Shown here: positions 1-9,699 of the stretch, one piece after another
Position numbering within the stretch: position 1 is the stretch's first letter
Layout: each line of letters starts with the position of its first letter
Source: Anniella stebbinsi
Taxonomy: Eukaryota > Chordata > Lepidosauria > Squamata > Anniellidae
Assembly (NCBI GenBank): GCA_029215795.1
Contig: JARDYH010000005.1
Location: forward strand, 15,098,001 to 15,162,000
Length of the DNA stretch: 64,000 nt
Reading direction: 5' to 3'
Made by a program: the position numbers and the translations under genes
The notes under the pieces: model-generated
Databases searched by the model: none
Told to the model about the DNA's origin: nothing
Seen by the model: only the letters and a program-made list of their open reading frames with translations

Positions 1-18
1 GGAGAAAGGGGGGGGGGG

Positions 19-227
19 GGCTGAATTTGGACGACACTTTAAACAACGGGGCTTCGGGCTAAACAACGTGCAAGCCCGTTGTTTCGCTTTGTTGTTTAAA
101 GTGCCTGATTAACGTACTGTCAGTTGTGTGTGCATTGTGTGTTGCCCTCCAGACGACACAATAAGCAACACAACTGACGATTGTTCCCCCCCTCCTCCGT
201 TGCCTAATGTGTCGTCCGAACTGAGCC
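19..227. mobile_element. MITE with GGCTGAATTTGGACGACAC-type ends (family L)
   Basis: The element begins ggctgaatttggacgacac and ends gtgtcgtccgaactgagcc, 19-bp imperfect inverted ends. Inside, actttaaacaac and gttgtttaaagt form a second stem. A copy with the same ends lies at 48445-48670. No transposase is encoded. Confidence 0.75.
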
Positions 228-482
228 ATTGTATTGTATTTCATCAGTTATTCCGCACCTTCCTAACAAATACGCAGCACCTAACATTTTGATAAGTTTA
301 ATCATTTTGGTCAAAGAAATCATTTTGTATTTAAGGACAGGACAATTTGGATAGTGCAAATAAGACAAAAATATTTTAATTTTGCATATTTTTAATGATA
401 TAGAAGTTTTATATGATGTGGGATGTGTTTAGTTTACTCTTCTATTTATATTGATCTTTTTTTTTTTTACTGCTTTCAGCAG

Positions 483-614
483 CCTTCCCCAGTATTGTGC
501 TCTCCAGATGTTTTTGGACTGCAACTCCCATCAGTCTCAACCAGCATACCAATGGTCAGGGACGATAGGAGCTCTGGTATAAGACATTTGGAGGGTGCCA
601 TGTTGGAGAAGGTT
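483..614. mobile_element. Palindromic MITE, family P (diverged copy)
   Basis: The arms contain ctctccagatgt..ggactgcaactcccatcag and the complementary half with cat-ttggagggt. The same palindrome recurs many times in the window. Confidence 0.75.
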
Positions 615-840
615 GACTTGGCATTTTATTGTTATTGTTATACGCTTTGAGTACTTTGTGTAGGAAGGTGGTGTATATATTCAAAGCATAAACAAGAGCA
701 ACTTTGCTTGAAATGTGTCAGGCCCCCACACACAAACTCTTTCGCTGGAGTGTTTCTCATAAATAAACTATGTTCCACAACTTTGGGATTTGCCTCTATT
801 TCCTGGACAGCTCAGCTGTCCTGTCCAATCCTGCAGGGGT

Positions 841-1176
841 GACAAAGATAGGGTGACCAGATAAAATCCAGGTCAGGGCTCATGTACCTTTAACAGTTGT
901 AGAGAAAAGGGAATTTCAGTCAGTGTCATTTGTATGCAATTAGTTCCTGGTGATATTCCTTCTTCATCACAACAGTTAAAGGTGCATGCACTATACTAGA
1001 GTGACCATATACAAAAGAAGGCAGGGCCCCTGCAACTTAAACTGTTGTGATGAAGAGGGAATTTCACCAGGAACTAATTGCATACAAATGACACTGGCTG
1101 AAATTCCCTTTTCTCTACAACTGTTAAAGTTACATGAGCCCTGACCTGGATTTTATCTGGTCACCCTAGACAAAGA
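841..1176. mobile_element. hAT-like hairpin MITE, family A, with 8-bp TSD
   Basis: The element occupies 849-1168, starting TAGGGTGACCAG and ending CTGGTCACCCTA. Two arms of about 150 bp are reverse complements around a short core (ctatactagagtgacc). The 8-bp direct repeat GACAAAGA flanks it exactly at 841-848 and 1169-1176. An 8-bp TSD with such ends fits the hAT superfamily. It is non-coding and so non-autonomous. Confidence 0.9.
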
Positions 1177-1185
1177 TATCGTTGT

Positions 1186-1352
1186 ACCCCAACTCCCATC
1201 AGCCCCAGCCAGCATGGCCACTGGTCAGGGATGATGGAAACTGTAGCCCTAAAACAATTAGATCAACTGTCCCCAATGAAATGCCCTCCAGATGTCATGG
1301 ACTGCAACAGGGAATTATGGGAGTTGCAGTCCACTACATCTGGAGGGAACTT
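1186..1352. mobile_element. Palindromic MITE family P, rearranged pieces
   Basis: One half (caactcccatcagcccca...gggatgatgg) is followed by a second pair with gccctccagatgtcatgg and its complement ending catctggagggaac. Confidence 0.7.
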
Positions 1353-1399
1353 GATCAGGGAAGGCTGATGTAGAGGGCCATACTTTGTCCAACCCCAGA

Positions 1400-1760
1400 T
1401 GGAATGACCCAGGCTGCTCAGTTCTGTCTGGATGAAAGGATAGTGAGCCAATGTCTTACTGAGGTAGAGAAGAATCCATTTAAAATTTTGGTTTAAAATG
1501 CATCTTGGTCAGGAGGATGTTGTAATGTGAACAGGGCACACTTTCATCTTTAAGGCCCTGAATAGAGTAGTGGGGGTGACCTGACACACCTCCAAAAAGC
1601 GCATCATTCCTCCCTGCCACATTAATGGCGGCCTTAAAGGAGAAAGCGTGTCATTCCAGGACATTATAGAGAATTACAGAAAGTCCCCTTTGACACCCAG
1701 GATAGAACAAAAACCAGGACAAATTCGGGGAACTCCTGATAGTTGGTCACCCTAATTAGT
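1400..1760. other. Probable diverged DNA-transposon remnant
   Basis: The tract ends with ttggtcaccctaat near 1752, like the 3' end of families A and E. The part with gggcacactttc and ttaaggccctga resembles 60590-60720. No open frame of interest was seen. Confidence 0.35.
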
Positions 1761-1914
1761 CAGGGATTTGTGTTGCTGATAGGCTTGTAGTTTCAGGCAA
1801 CAAGCCCTAGCTTGGTCAAAATTCTGGCAACCAGTGATTTATCTCTTCCCTGTCCCCCTCTCACATCAAGGATGTGCTGACATCCCAATACAAAGCTCTG
1901 AGGCAGTTGCTCAC

Positions 1915-1992
1915 CTTGGCCCTTTGATTTTGGAACCAGACCTGCACGACCCGAACAGTCAAGCCAGTTTCAGCTGCTAATGTCTCTCTCAC
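1915..1992 (-). CDS. LMX1: LMX1-family gene, exon encoding the C-terminal half of the homeodomain
   Basis: On the minus strand the acceptor is atgggcag and the donor aag|gtgagc. The 78-nt exon codes for 26 residues, starting [13 protein letters not shown] and ending VWFQNQRAK, in phase 0 at both ends. It contains the recognition helix with the invariant WF.N.R motif, so DNA binding to TAAT-type sites is expected. LMX1A and LMX1B have GLSV where this reads GLTV (from memory). The next exon should begin with a basic MKK-type stretch; no such sequence is visible in the remaining 1.9 kb, so the C-terminal exons lie left of the window. An open frame continues past the donor for about 17 codons but is intronic. 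Confidence 0.92.
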
Positions 1993-2059
1993 CTGCCCAT
2001 TATGGAGAGTAGAAGAGAACTGGTTAAAAAACTGAAAAGAATTCCGGCACAGATGTTGC

Positions 2060-2290
2060 CTGTATCTTTCACATTTGTATAGAAAAGAGAATCTCAGCAG
2101 GTGTCCTTTGTATGCATGCAGCACCTGGTGAAATTCCTTCTTCATCACAACAGTTAAAGCTGCAGAAGCTCTGCCCTCTTTTGTATCTGGTCACTCTAGC
2201 TATACTATACTATACTATACTATACTATACTATACTATACTAGAGTGACAAGAGCCCTGTCCTCTTTTCCCTATGGTCACCCTAGTCACA
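2060..2290. mobile_element. Family A-related element with expanded pentanucleotide core
   Basis: The sequence caggtgtcctttgtatgcatgcagcacctgg and the ggtcactcta end match diverged family A arms. The normal core ctatactagagtgac is expanded to a (CTATA)n array at 2200-2241. Confidence 0.65.
2200..2241. repeat. (CTATA)n microsatellite
   Basis: About eight perfect pentanucleotide units run directly into tagagtgaca, the family A core. Confidence 0.95.
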
Positions 2291-2561
2291 CTGCAACAAT
2301 GTTCTTGGGAGCGGCTGAAACGCTCCTTGAAACTCAGTCACTGGGGTGGCTTTGAATGGGCTGCGTTACCTTTAAGCCTGCTATCAGAAATTACTAGAAA
2401 CATGCTTCAAGTGTGCATCTGTTCACCACTGTAAGGGAACACCACAACAGATACCCAAAACATTGCATACTTTGGAGCGGTAAATGCAGTTCTGATCCAA
2501 CAATGACCAATGGCCCTATTGCTCTGCTTTCTGTAGGATCATCACTTTTGATCATTTATTG

Positions 2562-2697
2562 CAAAGATAGTCAACTTGTGGCCCTCTAAATATTTTGGCC
2601 TACCTCTCCCATCATGCTTCACCGTTGGCTATGCCGGCTTAGGCTGATGGCAGTTGCAGGCCAAAACTTCTGGAAGGCCAAACATAGCCCACCCCTG
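2562..2697. mobile_element. Palindromic MITE, family P (old copy)
   Basis: The left end caacttgtggccctct and right end with ggaaggccaaacatagcccaccc pair imperfectly around a centre near 2630. Confidence 0.75.
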
Positions 2698-3069
2698 ATT
2701 TATTTTTAATATGGTAAGCAGTGTATTAATGGATTGTTTTTTTTAAAATCAATAATAATGATATTGATTTGTTGGATGGATGGATATCTATCACAGAAGT
2801 TGTGCTTTTTTCACAGCTGCATCTTTCATTTGGGCTCCCCAAATGTCTTCTTCTTGATAAATATTTGCAGGGGGCCCTTTCCCCTCCCCCCTCTCCATCC
2901 CCAATACCACTGCAGGACTAACCTGATGCAGCATATGGAGGGGGACAATGATCCAGTAGTCTGGAAGGGCCAGATTAGGCTAGTCTTGGTGCTGGAATAA
3001 GTCTGCTTGTTGTGTCATGGGCGTGTTGTTGGTTGAACCTTGACTATGGATTTCAGGCTCTACATATTT

Positions 3070-3203
3070 CAGGGATGGGGAACATGTGGCCCTCCAGATG
3101 TCGATGGATCGCAACTTCCATAAGTCCTAGCCAGCACAACCCGTGTGAGAGATGATGGGAGTTGCAGTCCAACTTCTGGAGGGCCACTTGTTCCCCATCC
3201 CTG
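3070..3203. mobile_element. Palindromic MITE, family P (well-preserved ends)
   Basis: The left end cagggatggggaacatgtgg and right end ccacttgttccccatccctg are near-perfect inverted repeats. The flanks acatattt and ctgtattt agree at 5 of 8 positions, a possible decayed 8-bp TSD. Confidence 0.85.
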
Positions 3204-3726
3204 CTGTATTTGGGTATTGGTCACTTAATGGGTTTATTAAGAGGGTTGTGTAGACCTCTCTGGTAGAGTTCTTAACACAGGCCTACAGCAGAGTTCTTTA
3301 AGTACAGGCCTGGGGTGTCCTTAAGGGAGCCACGCACTGTCAGTTCACTGGGTCTGGATGCAACACAAACAGAATGATGGCACACCAAGGTTCTGTGGCA
3401 GTTGAGTGTGGCCAGTGAAGTGGTGGGATGAACGGTTGGCATATGGGGAATGGTTGGCAGTTCGGACAAGCAGCAACTAGCATGGCATCCTTCATCCTCC
3501 TCATTCCCCATTTTTCTCACCCCTACAAATTCTTGCTCTGCAGACGGGCAAGAAGAAACCAACATGCCCAATCTTTTTGTCTTGGGGCCGGCGTATACAT
3601 TTACTCTCCCAGCCTACAAGGTTGTGCAGAAGGACAATGGAAGGTGATCAGAGGCCTTCCTTTCTCTCAGCATTGGGTTGGGTGCTTCCCCTCTAGAAAA
3701 AAGAATAGATGCAAGCGACACTCAAC

Positions 3727-3884
3727 CTTCCGGCAGGGCTTGGAGGAGACTTCAAAGGAGGCCTTGAATGCTCGCCGCTGCTGCGTGGTGAGGATGGTGC
3801 GTGGGCGCTTGGAGCGCTTGTGGTCTTTGCCTTCTTCGCTGCCTTTGCCGTGTGGGTGGCTCCCATCCTCATCTTCGCTCTTCA
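3727..3884 (-). CDS. LMX1: LMX1-family gene, exon encoding the linker and N-terminal half of the homeodomain
   Basis: A minus-strand acceptor (ttttctttcatag) is followed by 158 nt: two bases completing the split valine codon, then 52 codons ending in KPCRK, and a donor aag|gttgag. The exon carries an acidic linker (KSEDEDG, then a His/Gly-rich stretch, then EEGKDHKR) and the homeodomain arm and first helices ([15 protein letters not shown] through [10 protein letters not shown]). The KSEDEDG part looks like LMX1B, while EEGKDHKR looks like LMX1A. The linker is shorter than in either, as far as I recall. The next exon begins VRETLAAE, so the junction CRK|VRE is in phase 0 and keeps the family sequence. 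The intron to the next exon is 1,734 bp and the intron to the previous one 1,880 bp. The donor gttgag is weaker than consensus. Confidence 0.93.
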
Positions 3885-4205
3885 CTATGAAAGAAAACCA
3901 CCTTAGTAAGGGTTCCTCCACCTGGTACCCAACTGGTGAATATACACCAGGAGAGTCAGGGCTCCTAAATATCATTCGCCAGCCCCACTGTCAGAAATCC
4001 AGGTAGGCTTCTTGGATGGATGCCCCAAGCCACCCTTCTTGCCTGATAGATCTTGCTACAAAGTCCTATGAATATCATTTGTTATAGGTGAGTATTAATT
4101 TCTACTGGTCCTGGTCCTGCATCTTCATCAGCAGGTGTACACACAGACCTTAAGGTGGTGACATTTCCCCCTGCATAGAGATGAAGAATGAAATGGGAGG
4201 AGAAG

Positions 4206-4487
4206 AAGAGGGTGGGGAGTTTCAAAAGGGAATTTCAGCCAGTATCATTTGTATGCAATTAGTTCCTGGTGAAATTCCCTCTTCATCAGAACAGTTAACG
4301 GTGCAGGCACTATACTAGAGTGACCATATACAAAAGAAGGCAGGGCCCCTGCAACTTTAACTGTTGTGATGAAGAGGGAATTTCACCAGGAACTAATTGC
4401 ATACAAAAGACACTGGCTGAAATTCCCTTTTCTCTACAACTGTTAAAGTTACATGAGCCCTGACCTGGATTTTATCTAGTCACCCTA
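4206..4487. mobile_element. Family A hairpin MITE, left arm truncated
   Basis: The sequence is nearly identical to the copy at 849-1168 but starts inside the left arm (aaaagggaatttcagcc). The right end ctagtcacccta is intact. Confidence 0.85.
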
Positions 4488-4555
4488 CCCCCCTTTCCCC
4501 CCCCCCCCATCCTTTTCTCCTGGCGTTTGTGCAGTTTCCCCCCATTCTAAAAAGG

Positions 4556-4805
4556 CAAAATGCCTCTCCTAAGGCTTAGGACCGATCTACACCAGGCAGG
4601 ATACAACACTTTGAAAACGTTTTGAAAACTGTATATGGAGTGTGTCCTGAACCCCCAACAGTTGTCACGACTGTTATAAACCATTTTAAACCATTTTAAA
4701 GCAGTAGTGTAGATCCTACCTTAGTTGCTGGCAGGAAGAACTTCTAGCCAGGATAGGCTGGTATTTTGGCCCTGCCCCTTTTGCCTTTGGCCCCGCCCAC
4801 TGTTA
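4556..4805. repeat. Interspersed repeat split by a family F insertion
   Basis: The parts 4556-4578 and 4721-4805 together match 58258-58365 (cctctcctaaggctt ... ggccccgccc). At 58 kb the two halves are continuous, so it shows the empty site for the family F insertion here. Confidence 0.75.
4576..4723. mobile_element. Family F MITE with TTA target duplication
   Basis: The element spans 4579-4720, starts GGACCGATCTACACC and ends GTGTAGATCCTACC. TTA flanks it on both sides (4576-4578 and 4721-4723). TTA/TAA-type 3-bp TSDs are typical of PIF/Harbinger elements. The family recurs at about 7946, 13075, 27264 and 42735. Confidence 0.85.
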
Positions 4806-5047
4806 GAATCCCTCCCCCACCCCAAACTTTTCTACAATGGAATTTGTCCCTTGAGCTAAAAGGCATTAAACAGCTCTGCATTAAAAGTACGAGGAGAGAT
4901 AACCAGGAAACAAGATGGCAGCTCTAAAGATGATTCAGCTGAGTTGCCCCTCTCAGGCAAACTTTTCAACACACGACGGAAGAAGCAGAGTTCCATCCCA
5001 CGCCACTTTTTGCATGTTTGGGAACAGAGTGCGATTCCAAAGCAGCT

Positions 5048-5127
5048 TGCCCCAACCTGGCACCTCCCAAAGTTTTGAACCACGACAACTCCCATCACCC
5101 CCAGCTAATAGTCGGCCAGGGATGATG

Positions 5128-5129
<2 letters not shown>
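5048..5129. mobile_element. Family P MITE, left half, cut by a LINE insertion
   Basis: The sequence caacctggcacctcccaaag...gggatgatggg is the left half of the palindrome. It stops where the LINE tail at 5130 begins. Confidence 0.7.
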
Positions 5130-5163
<34 letters not shown>

Positions 5164-5225
5164 GATTTATTTCTTACCCGCCTCTCCGTCTAGATCGAGG
5201 CGGGGAACAACAACATGATAAAACA
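5130..5225 (-). mobile_element. Short LINE 3' end, minus strand, with (AAT)n tail
   Basis: On the minus strand it reads ccccgcctcgatc...gagaggcgggtaa followed by an ATT array. The same 3' end occurs at 55076-55143 and 56714-56797. Confidence 0.75.
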
Positions 5226-5764
5226 TGTAGTGTAAAATATCCGGATGGCACCTGGTTAGGAAAGGCTGGTTAGGAAAGGGCTTTAGCATGCAAAACTGAG
5301 ATGGTTTAATTTAGTTACTACGATGCCCAGATCAGGACTAGTTGCAGGGCTTTGTGGGCACTCTGATGTAGGGTGTCTGTGACAGCCCTCCGGTCCCAGA
5401 CATAGCACCATTCCATTCATTCCTGTCCTTCCATTGGTGCTCTGACAGCTCTGCTCCAATGCCACTAGATGCTTCTCCCACGCGGAAATGAGAGACTGGC
5501 CCAGCCTCTTGGTTGAGCAGTGGGCCTTCTGCAAGGCTATGGGTGCCTGACCATATCAGCTCCTGATGCCAGTCCTGGCCCTGATGCCACTGAGCAGGGG
5601 GCGTAGTATTTCAGGCTCAGGGTCCAAATACAGAAATACAGAACCAAGCACAGCATTGTGTATAAGTGGCATCAGATGCTTGAGAGTTCAGAGTAGTTCA
5701 CAGGTACTCTGCACATGCTCGGGAACATCCTTCTCGCACCTCTCTGCTGCCCCTGCCCTCTCAC
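5226..5764. other. Single-copy intron sequence of the LMX1-type gene
   Basis: Nothing recognisable was seen. The sequence is moderately GC-rich and has no repeat family signature that I know. Confidence 0.4.
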
Positions 5765-5997
5765 CTGACTCTGTGGGAGCTGGGCTGATGGCGCTTAGCA
5801 TTTCCCTCTCCTTCTCGTAGTCGCTGCGGCACAGCAGCTGCCCTTCCTTCAGCACAAACTCATCTCCCCGCTGCAGCCGCCGTTCGCACTCGCAGCAGGA
5901 GAAGCAGTGGACGTGGTAGACGTTCTCCAGCACCCGCATGATGAATTCCGAAGGAGCCACGGCTTTGAGGCAACCGCTGCATTTGGTCTGGAAGAGC
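5765..5997 (-). CDS. LMX1: LMX1-family gene, exon encoding the second LIM domain
   Basis: Read on the minus strand, a pyrimidine-rich acceptor (tttctctcag) precedes 233 nt that hold 77 codons plus one base at each end. The exon ends at G|gtgaga. The peptide runs from LFQTKCSGC to SPAPTES. All eight zinc ligands of a LIM domain are present: C6, C9, H28, C31, C34, C37, C56 and D59, counted within the exon, with 18-residue spacers in both fingers. The block [13 protein letters not shown] and the following DYEKERE are LMX1-family signatures. LIM domains bind partner proteins such as LDB cofactors in the nucleus. The trailing G joins TG at the start of the next exon to give valine, so the linker reads [11 protein letters not shown]. 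Several positions ([22 protein letters not shown]) differ from both LMX1A and LMX1B as I remember them. The upstream exon carrying the first LIM domain was not found. Confidence 0.93.
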
Positions 5998-6760
5998 CTG
6001 AGAGAAAGGAAGAAAACGGCAGGCCGAAGCAGTTAGGATGAGAAGAGACCAGCCAAATCTGAGTTGCCAGCCCACACACGATTTTGATTAGGCTCGGTGC
6101 GCACATACCTATGTTAGTCATGTGTGGCATGTCAGCAGTTTCAAAGTTAAAACTCCTTTCCCAGCTTTTTAAAAAAGTTCCTCTGCCTCATCGCCTATGG
6201 GGGATTCTTACTCACCACAGGTAACTCAGACATAGCAGGGAAGAGACATGTTAGATAAGGAGCCATTTTATGAATGACCAAGGTACCCCCATGCAGTCAT
6301 TTTGTGACAGCACCAATATATTCTCCCAAAATGCAAATATGCCCACTGACCTAAAAAGGTTGGGGACTCCTGCCTTATCTTCTTAGGTGGGAAACAGGGA
6401 CTGCACATACCCTGTGCTAAGAAGAAGAAAAAAGGCCCAATTGCATGCTAGGATTTGCCTATCTTATTACACCCACACCCTGCACTTCCTCCGCAAAGCT
6501 CAGAGGTGCTTATATATCGTTTTCCAGACAGACTCTCATCCAGGCAGCTTAGTACGCCGACTCCTTCGGTTGGTAAACAGCGGCTAAAATTCTCCTCTTC
6601 TCGCTTCCTTTCTCTAAATGATCTCCCACGAATCTTTAGTGTTTTCCTCTCTTCCCTCCCATGAGCCCTGTTTTAGGGTAGGACTCTATGTTATAAGGAA
6701 AACTGGACGTTTCCAGCCCATGTAAGGTCAATACAGGGGTGGGCGGCATGGGCAAGAGAT
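5998..6760. other. Single-copy DNA upstream of the LIM2 exon
   Basis: The first bases are the polypyrimidine tract and acceptor of the LIM2 exon. No other feature was recognised. Confidence 0.4.
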
Positions 6761-6769
6761 GAAACGCGG

Positions 6770-6972
6770 CTCCGATTTCGGTAGGGCTGTAAATCCATTT
6801 TGTGTTTCGGTCAAAACCAGCCAGAACTCTTAAAGGAACTATCCAAAGTGATGAACCCTATCCCCCAAATGGGTCCAGCACCTTGGACAGCTCCTTTAGT
6901 GTTCTGGCCACTTCTGGCTGAAACCCAGAATGGATTCACAGCCTCACTGAAATCAGAGCCACCAGCCTCCTC
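6770..6972. mobile_element. Palindromic MITE, family G
   Basis: Arms with ggctccgatttcgg, aatccattttgtgtttcgg and the complement ending aatcagagccaccagcctcc match the better copy at 44763-44946. It is non-coding. Confidence 0.65.
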
Positions 6973-7599
6973 TGGCTGAACCCCACCAACCCTGGCAACA
7001 GCACAGTGTTCTCCACCACACCTGAGGGCAGCAGGTTGCACACCGCTCTACCCTCTCAATGCCTCACCTCTCTGCTGTTCCACCCCACCCACCCCAGCAT
7101 CCACTGTCTGTGGCAGCTACTTCACTCTGCCTAACGGGGAGGCTGGCTTTGCCAGGAAGCACAAGTTTAGGAACATGTGTTTACCAAGGCAATATGCAGT
7201 TCCATTCACACTGAACTGTAAGTCGTGGCTCAAGGCCTGCTTTTATGGTTGGTGCCTAATTCAGCCTCACCCCAACTTAGGCAGGAGCTATACTACTGCT
7301 TTATAACAGTTTATAACAGTATTGACAACTGTTGGGGCCCAGGGGGGTGTCTGTATGAAGTTGCATTGATGCCTCATGCCCCCCCACTATCCCGCACTTG
7401 TGCTCCTGTGGGTTGTCTCCATGGCAAGGAGCGAGTGCGGGGTTTGCCTCTGAAGGAGCCGGCGCACCTGTGCAATGCCATGAAACTGCACATCACTGCA
7501 TGAGCGCCGCAGGGCGTTCCCCATTTTTTTTAAAAAAGCCTTTCTTTTACCTTGAAAAAAAAACCTTTATGCACTTCTCCAGTGTAGGTGTCCTTCTGC

Positions 7600-7925
7600 C
7601 CACGCCAGAGAAGCGCGGTGGTGTTTCAGCAGCCATTCGTCTTGCTGGCCCACCCCCTCCTTCCCCCTCCTCCCTGTATGGTGATAGCGACCAATCAGGG
7701 TTTGCTATAGGCCGGGACACGCCTCCAATGCAACATCGGACCAAGGTGACAGACAGCAAATGCGCGTCGGCACCTTGCTCACAGGAAAAAGTTGGGGTAA
7801 GTCCCTGACTTTTTTAAACCGGAGCTTTGGGGGAATTCCCTGGGATGGCTCTGCGATGGCTGCTGCATCATATAAATGACACAGCGCAACTGAAGATCCA
7901 TCCCAGGGCTTTCCCCTCATCAAGA
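7600..7925. mobile_element. Family H repeat, minus-oriented copy relative to 61.9 kb
   Basis: The modules gcgaccaatcagggtttgc, aagtccctgacttttt and atcccagggctttcccc recur at 9300-9620, 22020-22480 and 61921-62650. This looks like a GC-rich non-autonomous DNA element. Its superfamily was not determined. Confidence 0.6.
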
Positions 7926-7945
7926 CAAGCCCCAGGACACATTAC

Positions 7946-8002
7946 AGATATTGTTTTCAAACCATTTTCAAAGTAGTATATCTTGCTTGGTATAGATCTG
8001 GC
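7946..8002. mobile_element. Family F MITE fragment
   Basis: The sequence ttttcaaaccattttcaaag followed by cttggtatagatctgg is the end portion of family F. Confidence 0.6.
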
Positions 8003-8510
8003 TGTAGAGCCCTCTGAATGTGTTAGAATACAACCCCCAGCACCTCCTGAGAAAAGGCTGGCCTAATTTATACAGAAACTGAAAACAGAAGAATTCACCA
8101 CATGTTGTTGGCTTCTGCCCTGATCAGTTAATCTAAATGGTTAACAACAGGATTATTTCCTCACTGAGGTTCCTAAACATTACAAATCCACACTCTCCCC
8201 CCCCCTCCCGTCCCCCCTCAGCCATCTCTACAACAAATCCTAATTGACAATTAGGATCAAGATGATAAGGCAAGATCAAAGCAGAGAACTCCTTGCAAGC
8301 GTCTTGTTTCTCCCCCATACGTGAATTAAGATAAGTGCCGTTCTCTGTCTGAGGTGATGACTTTATGGCCTCTTCACCCTTCCTAACCGATATGGGAGGG
8401 CAGGCTGCGAGCGGAGCAGGAGGAATGTTGGGGAGTTTGAAAGAAAAAGATGCTTCAGAGACTGTTGAGGGCAGAAGGCAAGGATGAGCTGCAAGCTAAA
8501 ACATGATGCT
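8003..8510. other. Single-copy DNA
   Basis: A C-rich run lies at about 8193-8218; otherwise no gene or repeat was recognised. Confidence 0.35.
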
Positions 8511-8590
8511 GCTTACTTGGAAGGAAGTCCCACTGAATTCTGCAGGACTTGCTTTTGAGAAAACACATGTAGGATCGGGCTGTGTGAAGG
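8511..8590. mobile_element. Fragment of the AAGTAAGTCCCATTG repeat (family C)
   Basis: The sequence cttacttggaaggaagtcccactgaattc matches the repeat at 12.2, 12.7 and 39.9 kb. Confidence 0.55.
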
Positions 8591-8849
8591 CTCAGAAACA
8601 GGGTGGGCAGCAGTGCATACATTTAAAATGTAATTAGTAGGGGAAGAACTGCACTGAAGTATCTCATCTGATAAATTCATGGAGGAGAACACTGTCGGTG
8701 GCTGCTGATGGCCATGTGCTACCTCCAGTACTAGAGGCAATAGGCCTATGTAGACCTATGTAAATGCTGGAGAATATGGGCAGGAGTGTGATGTTGTACT
8801 CATGTCCTGCTTATTGGTTTCCTACGGGCAGCTGGTTGGCTGCTGCATG

Positions 8850-8912
8850 AAGAGATTGCTGGACTAGATGGGCCCTTGGTCTGATCCAGCATGGCTTTTC
8901 TTATGTTCTAAT
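8850..8912 (+). mobile_element. LINE 3' end fragment
   Basis: The block gctggactagatgggccc..tctgatccagcatggc..ttatgttct is the reverse complement of the start of the repeats at 23941 and 56195 and recurs at 22950. Confidence 0.65.
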
Positions 8913-9289
8913 GACCCTGGCTCTACTGTAGTACTGTAGAATTGGTGATTGGGCGGGGTGGAGCGGAGTGGGGCAGGGAAGGTTGGCAAAGCTTCAACAC
9001 TATCCTAAAAAATAACTTTAAACCCCCATCTTCTCCAACCTCCAGATGTTTTAAGATAAAGCCCCTGCCCAATAACATAGCATCATCCACACTCAAGGAG
9101 GAAGAATCAGCAAACTCAGGGAAACCACCAAGGTTTGCAGAATACAGAAAACAAATATGCAGGAACAAACCAACAAACCCCAATAATTGTGACTGAACAT
9201 GCTCAGGTGGGCATGGAATGGTGCCTGACTGTTGGGTCGGTTCAGGGGGGCGGGGATGGAAAACCAGGGTGAGGATGGGATGGAATGGA

Positions 9290-9620
9290 GTGTCCTAGGG
9301 TATGTCTTGATGAGGGTTTTGCCCCAGGGTGGATTCAGAGTGGCAGCAGGTCATCTATATGACACAGCTACCATCGCGAAGCCATCCAGGGGCAAACCGC
9401 CAAACTCCACTTTAAAAACGTCAGGCACTTACCCCGACTTCTTTTGCTTGCAGCGAGGCAACGATGGCATATGCTATCTGTCACCTTGCAACGGAGCTGC
9501 TTTAGAGGCATGCCACAGCTGATGGCGACCCCTGGTTGGTCTCCATAGGCTGGACAGGGAAGGGGGTGGACCAGTGAACCAAACGGTCGCTCGACCACCT
9601 CCATGCCCCTGCAGACAATC
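9290..9620. mobile_element. Family H repeat
   Basis: It shares tcatctatatgacacagc, acttaccccgacttctttt and ggcgacccctggttggt with the other family H copies. Confidence 0.6.
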
Positions 9621-9626
9621 GTTTAA

Positions 9627-9694
9627 AATAATAATAATAATAATAACAACAACAACAACAACAACAACAATAATAATAATATAAATAAATAAAA
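9627..9694. repeat. Compound (AAT)n/(AAC)n microsatellite
   Basis: AAT units, then AAC units, then AAT and AAAT units. The long Tyr/Cys/Val runs in translated frames here are artefacts. Confidence 0.95.
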
Positions 9695-9699
9695 GGGGG

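Noticed and set aside
1..1914. Next LMX1 exon (basic MKK-type stretch after the homeodomain)
   Set aside because: Searched on the minus strand; no match, so it lies outside the window.
3428..4006. 192-codon plus-strand open frame opposite the homeobox exon
   Set aside because: It is the antisense shadow of the conserved minus-strand exon; no domain, and the exon on the other strand explains the openness.
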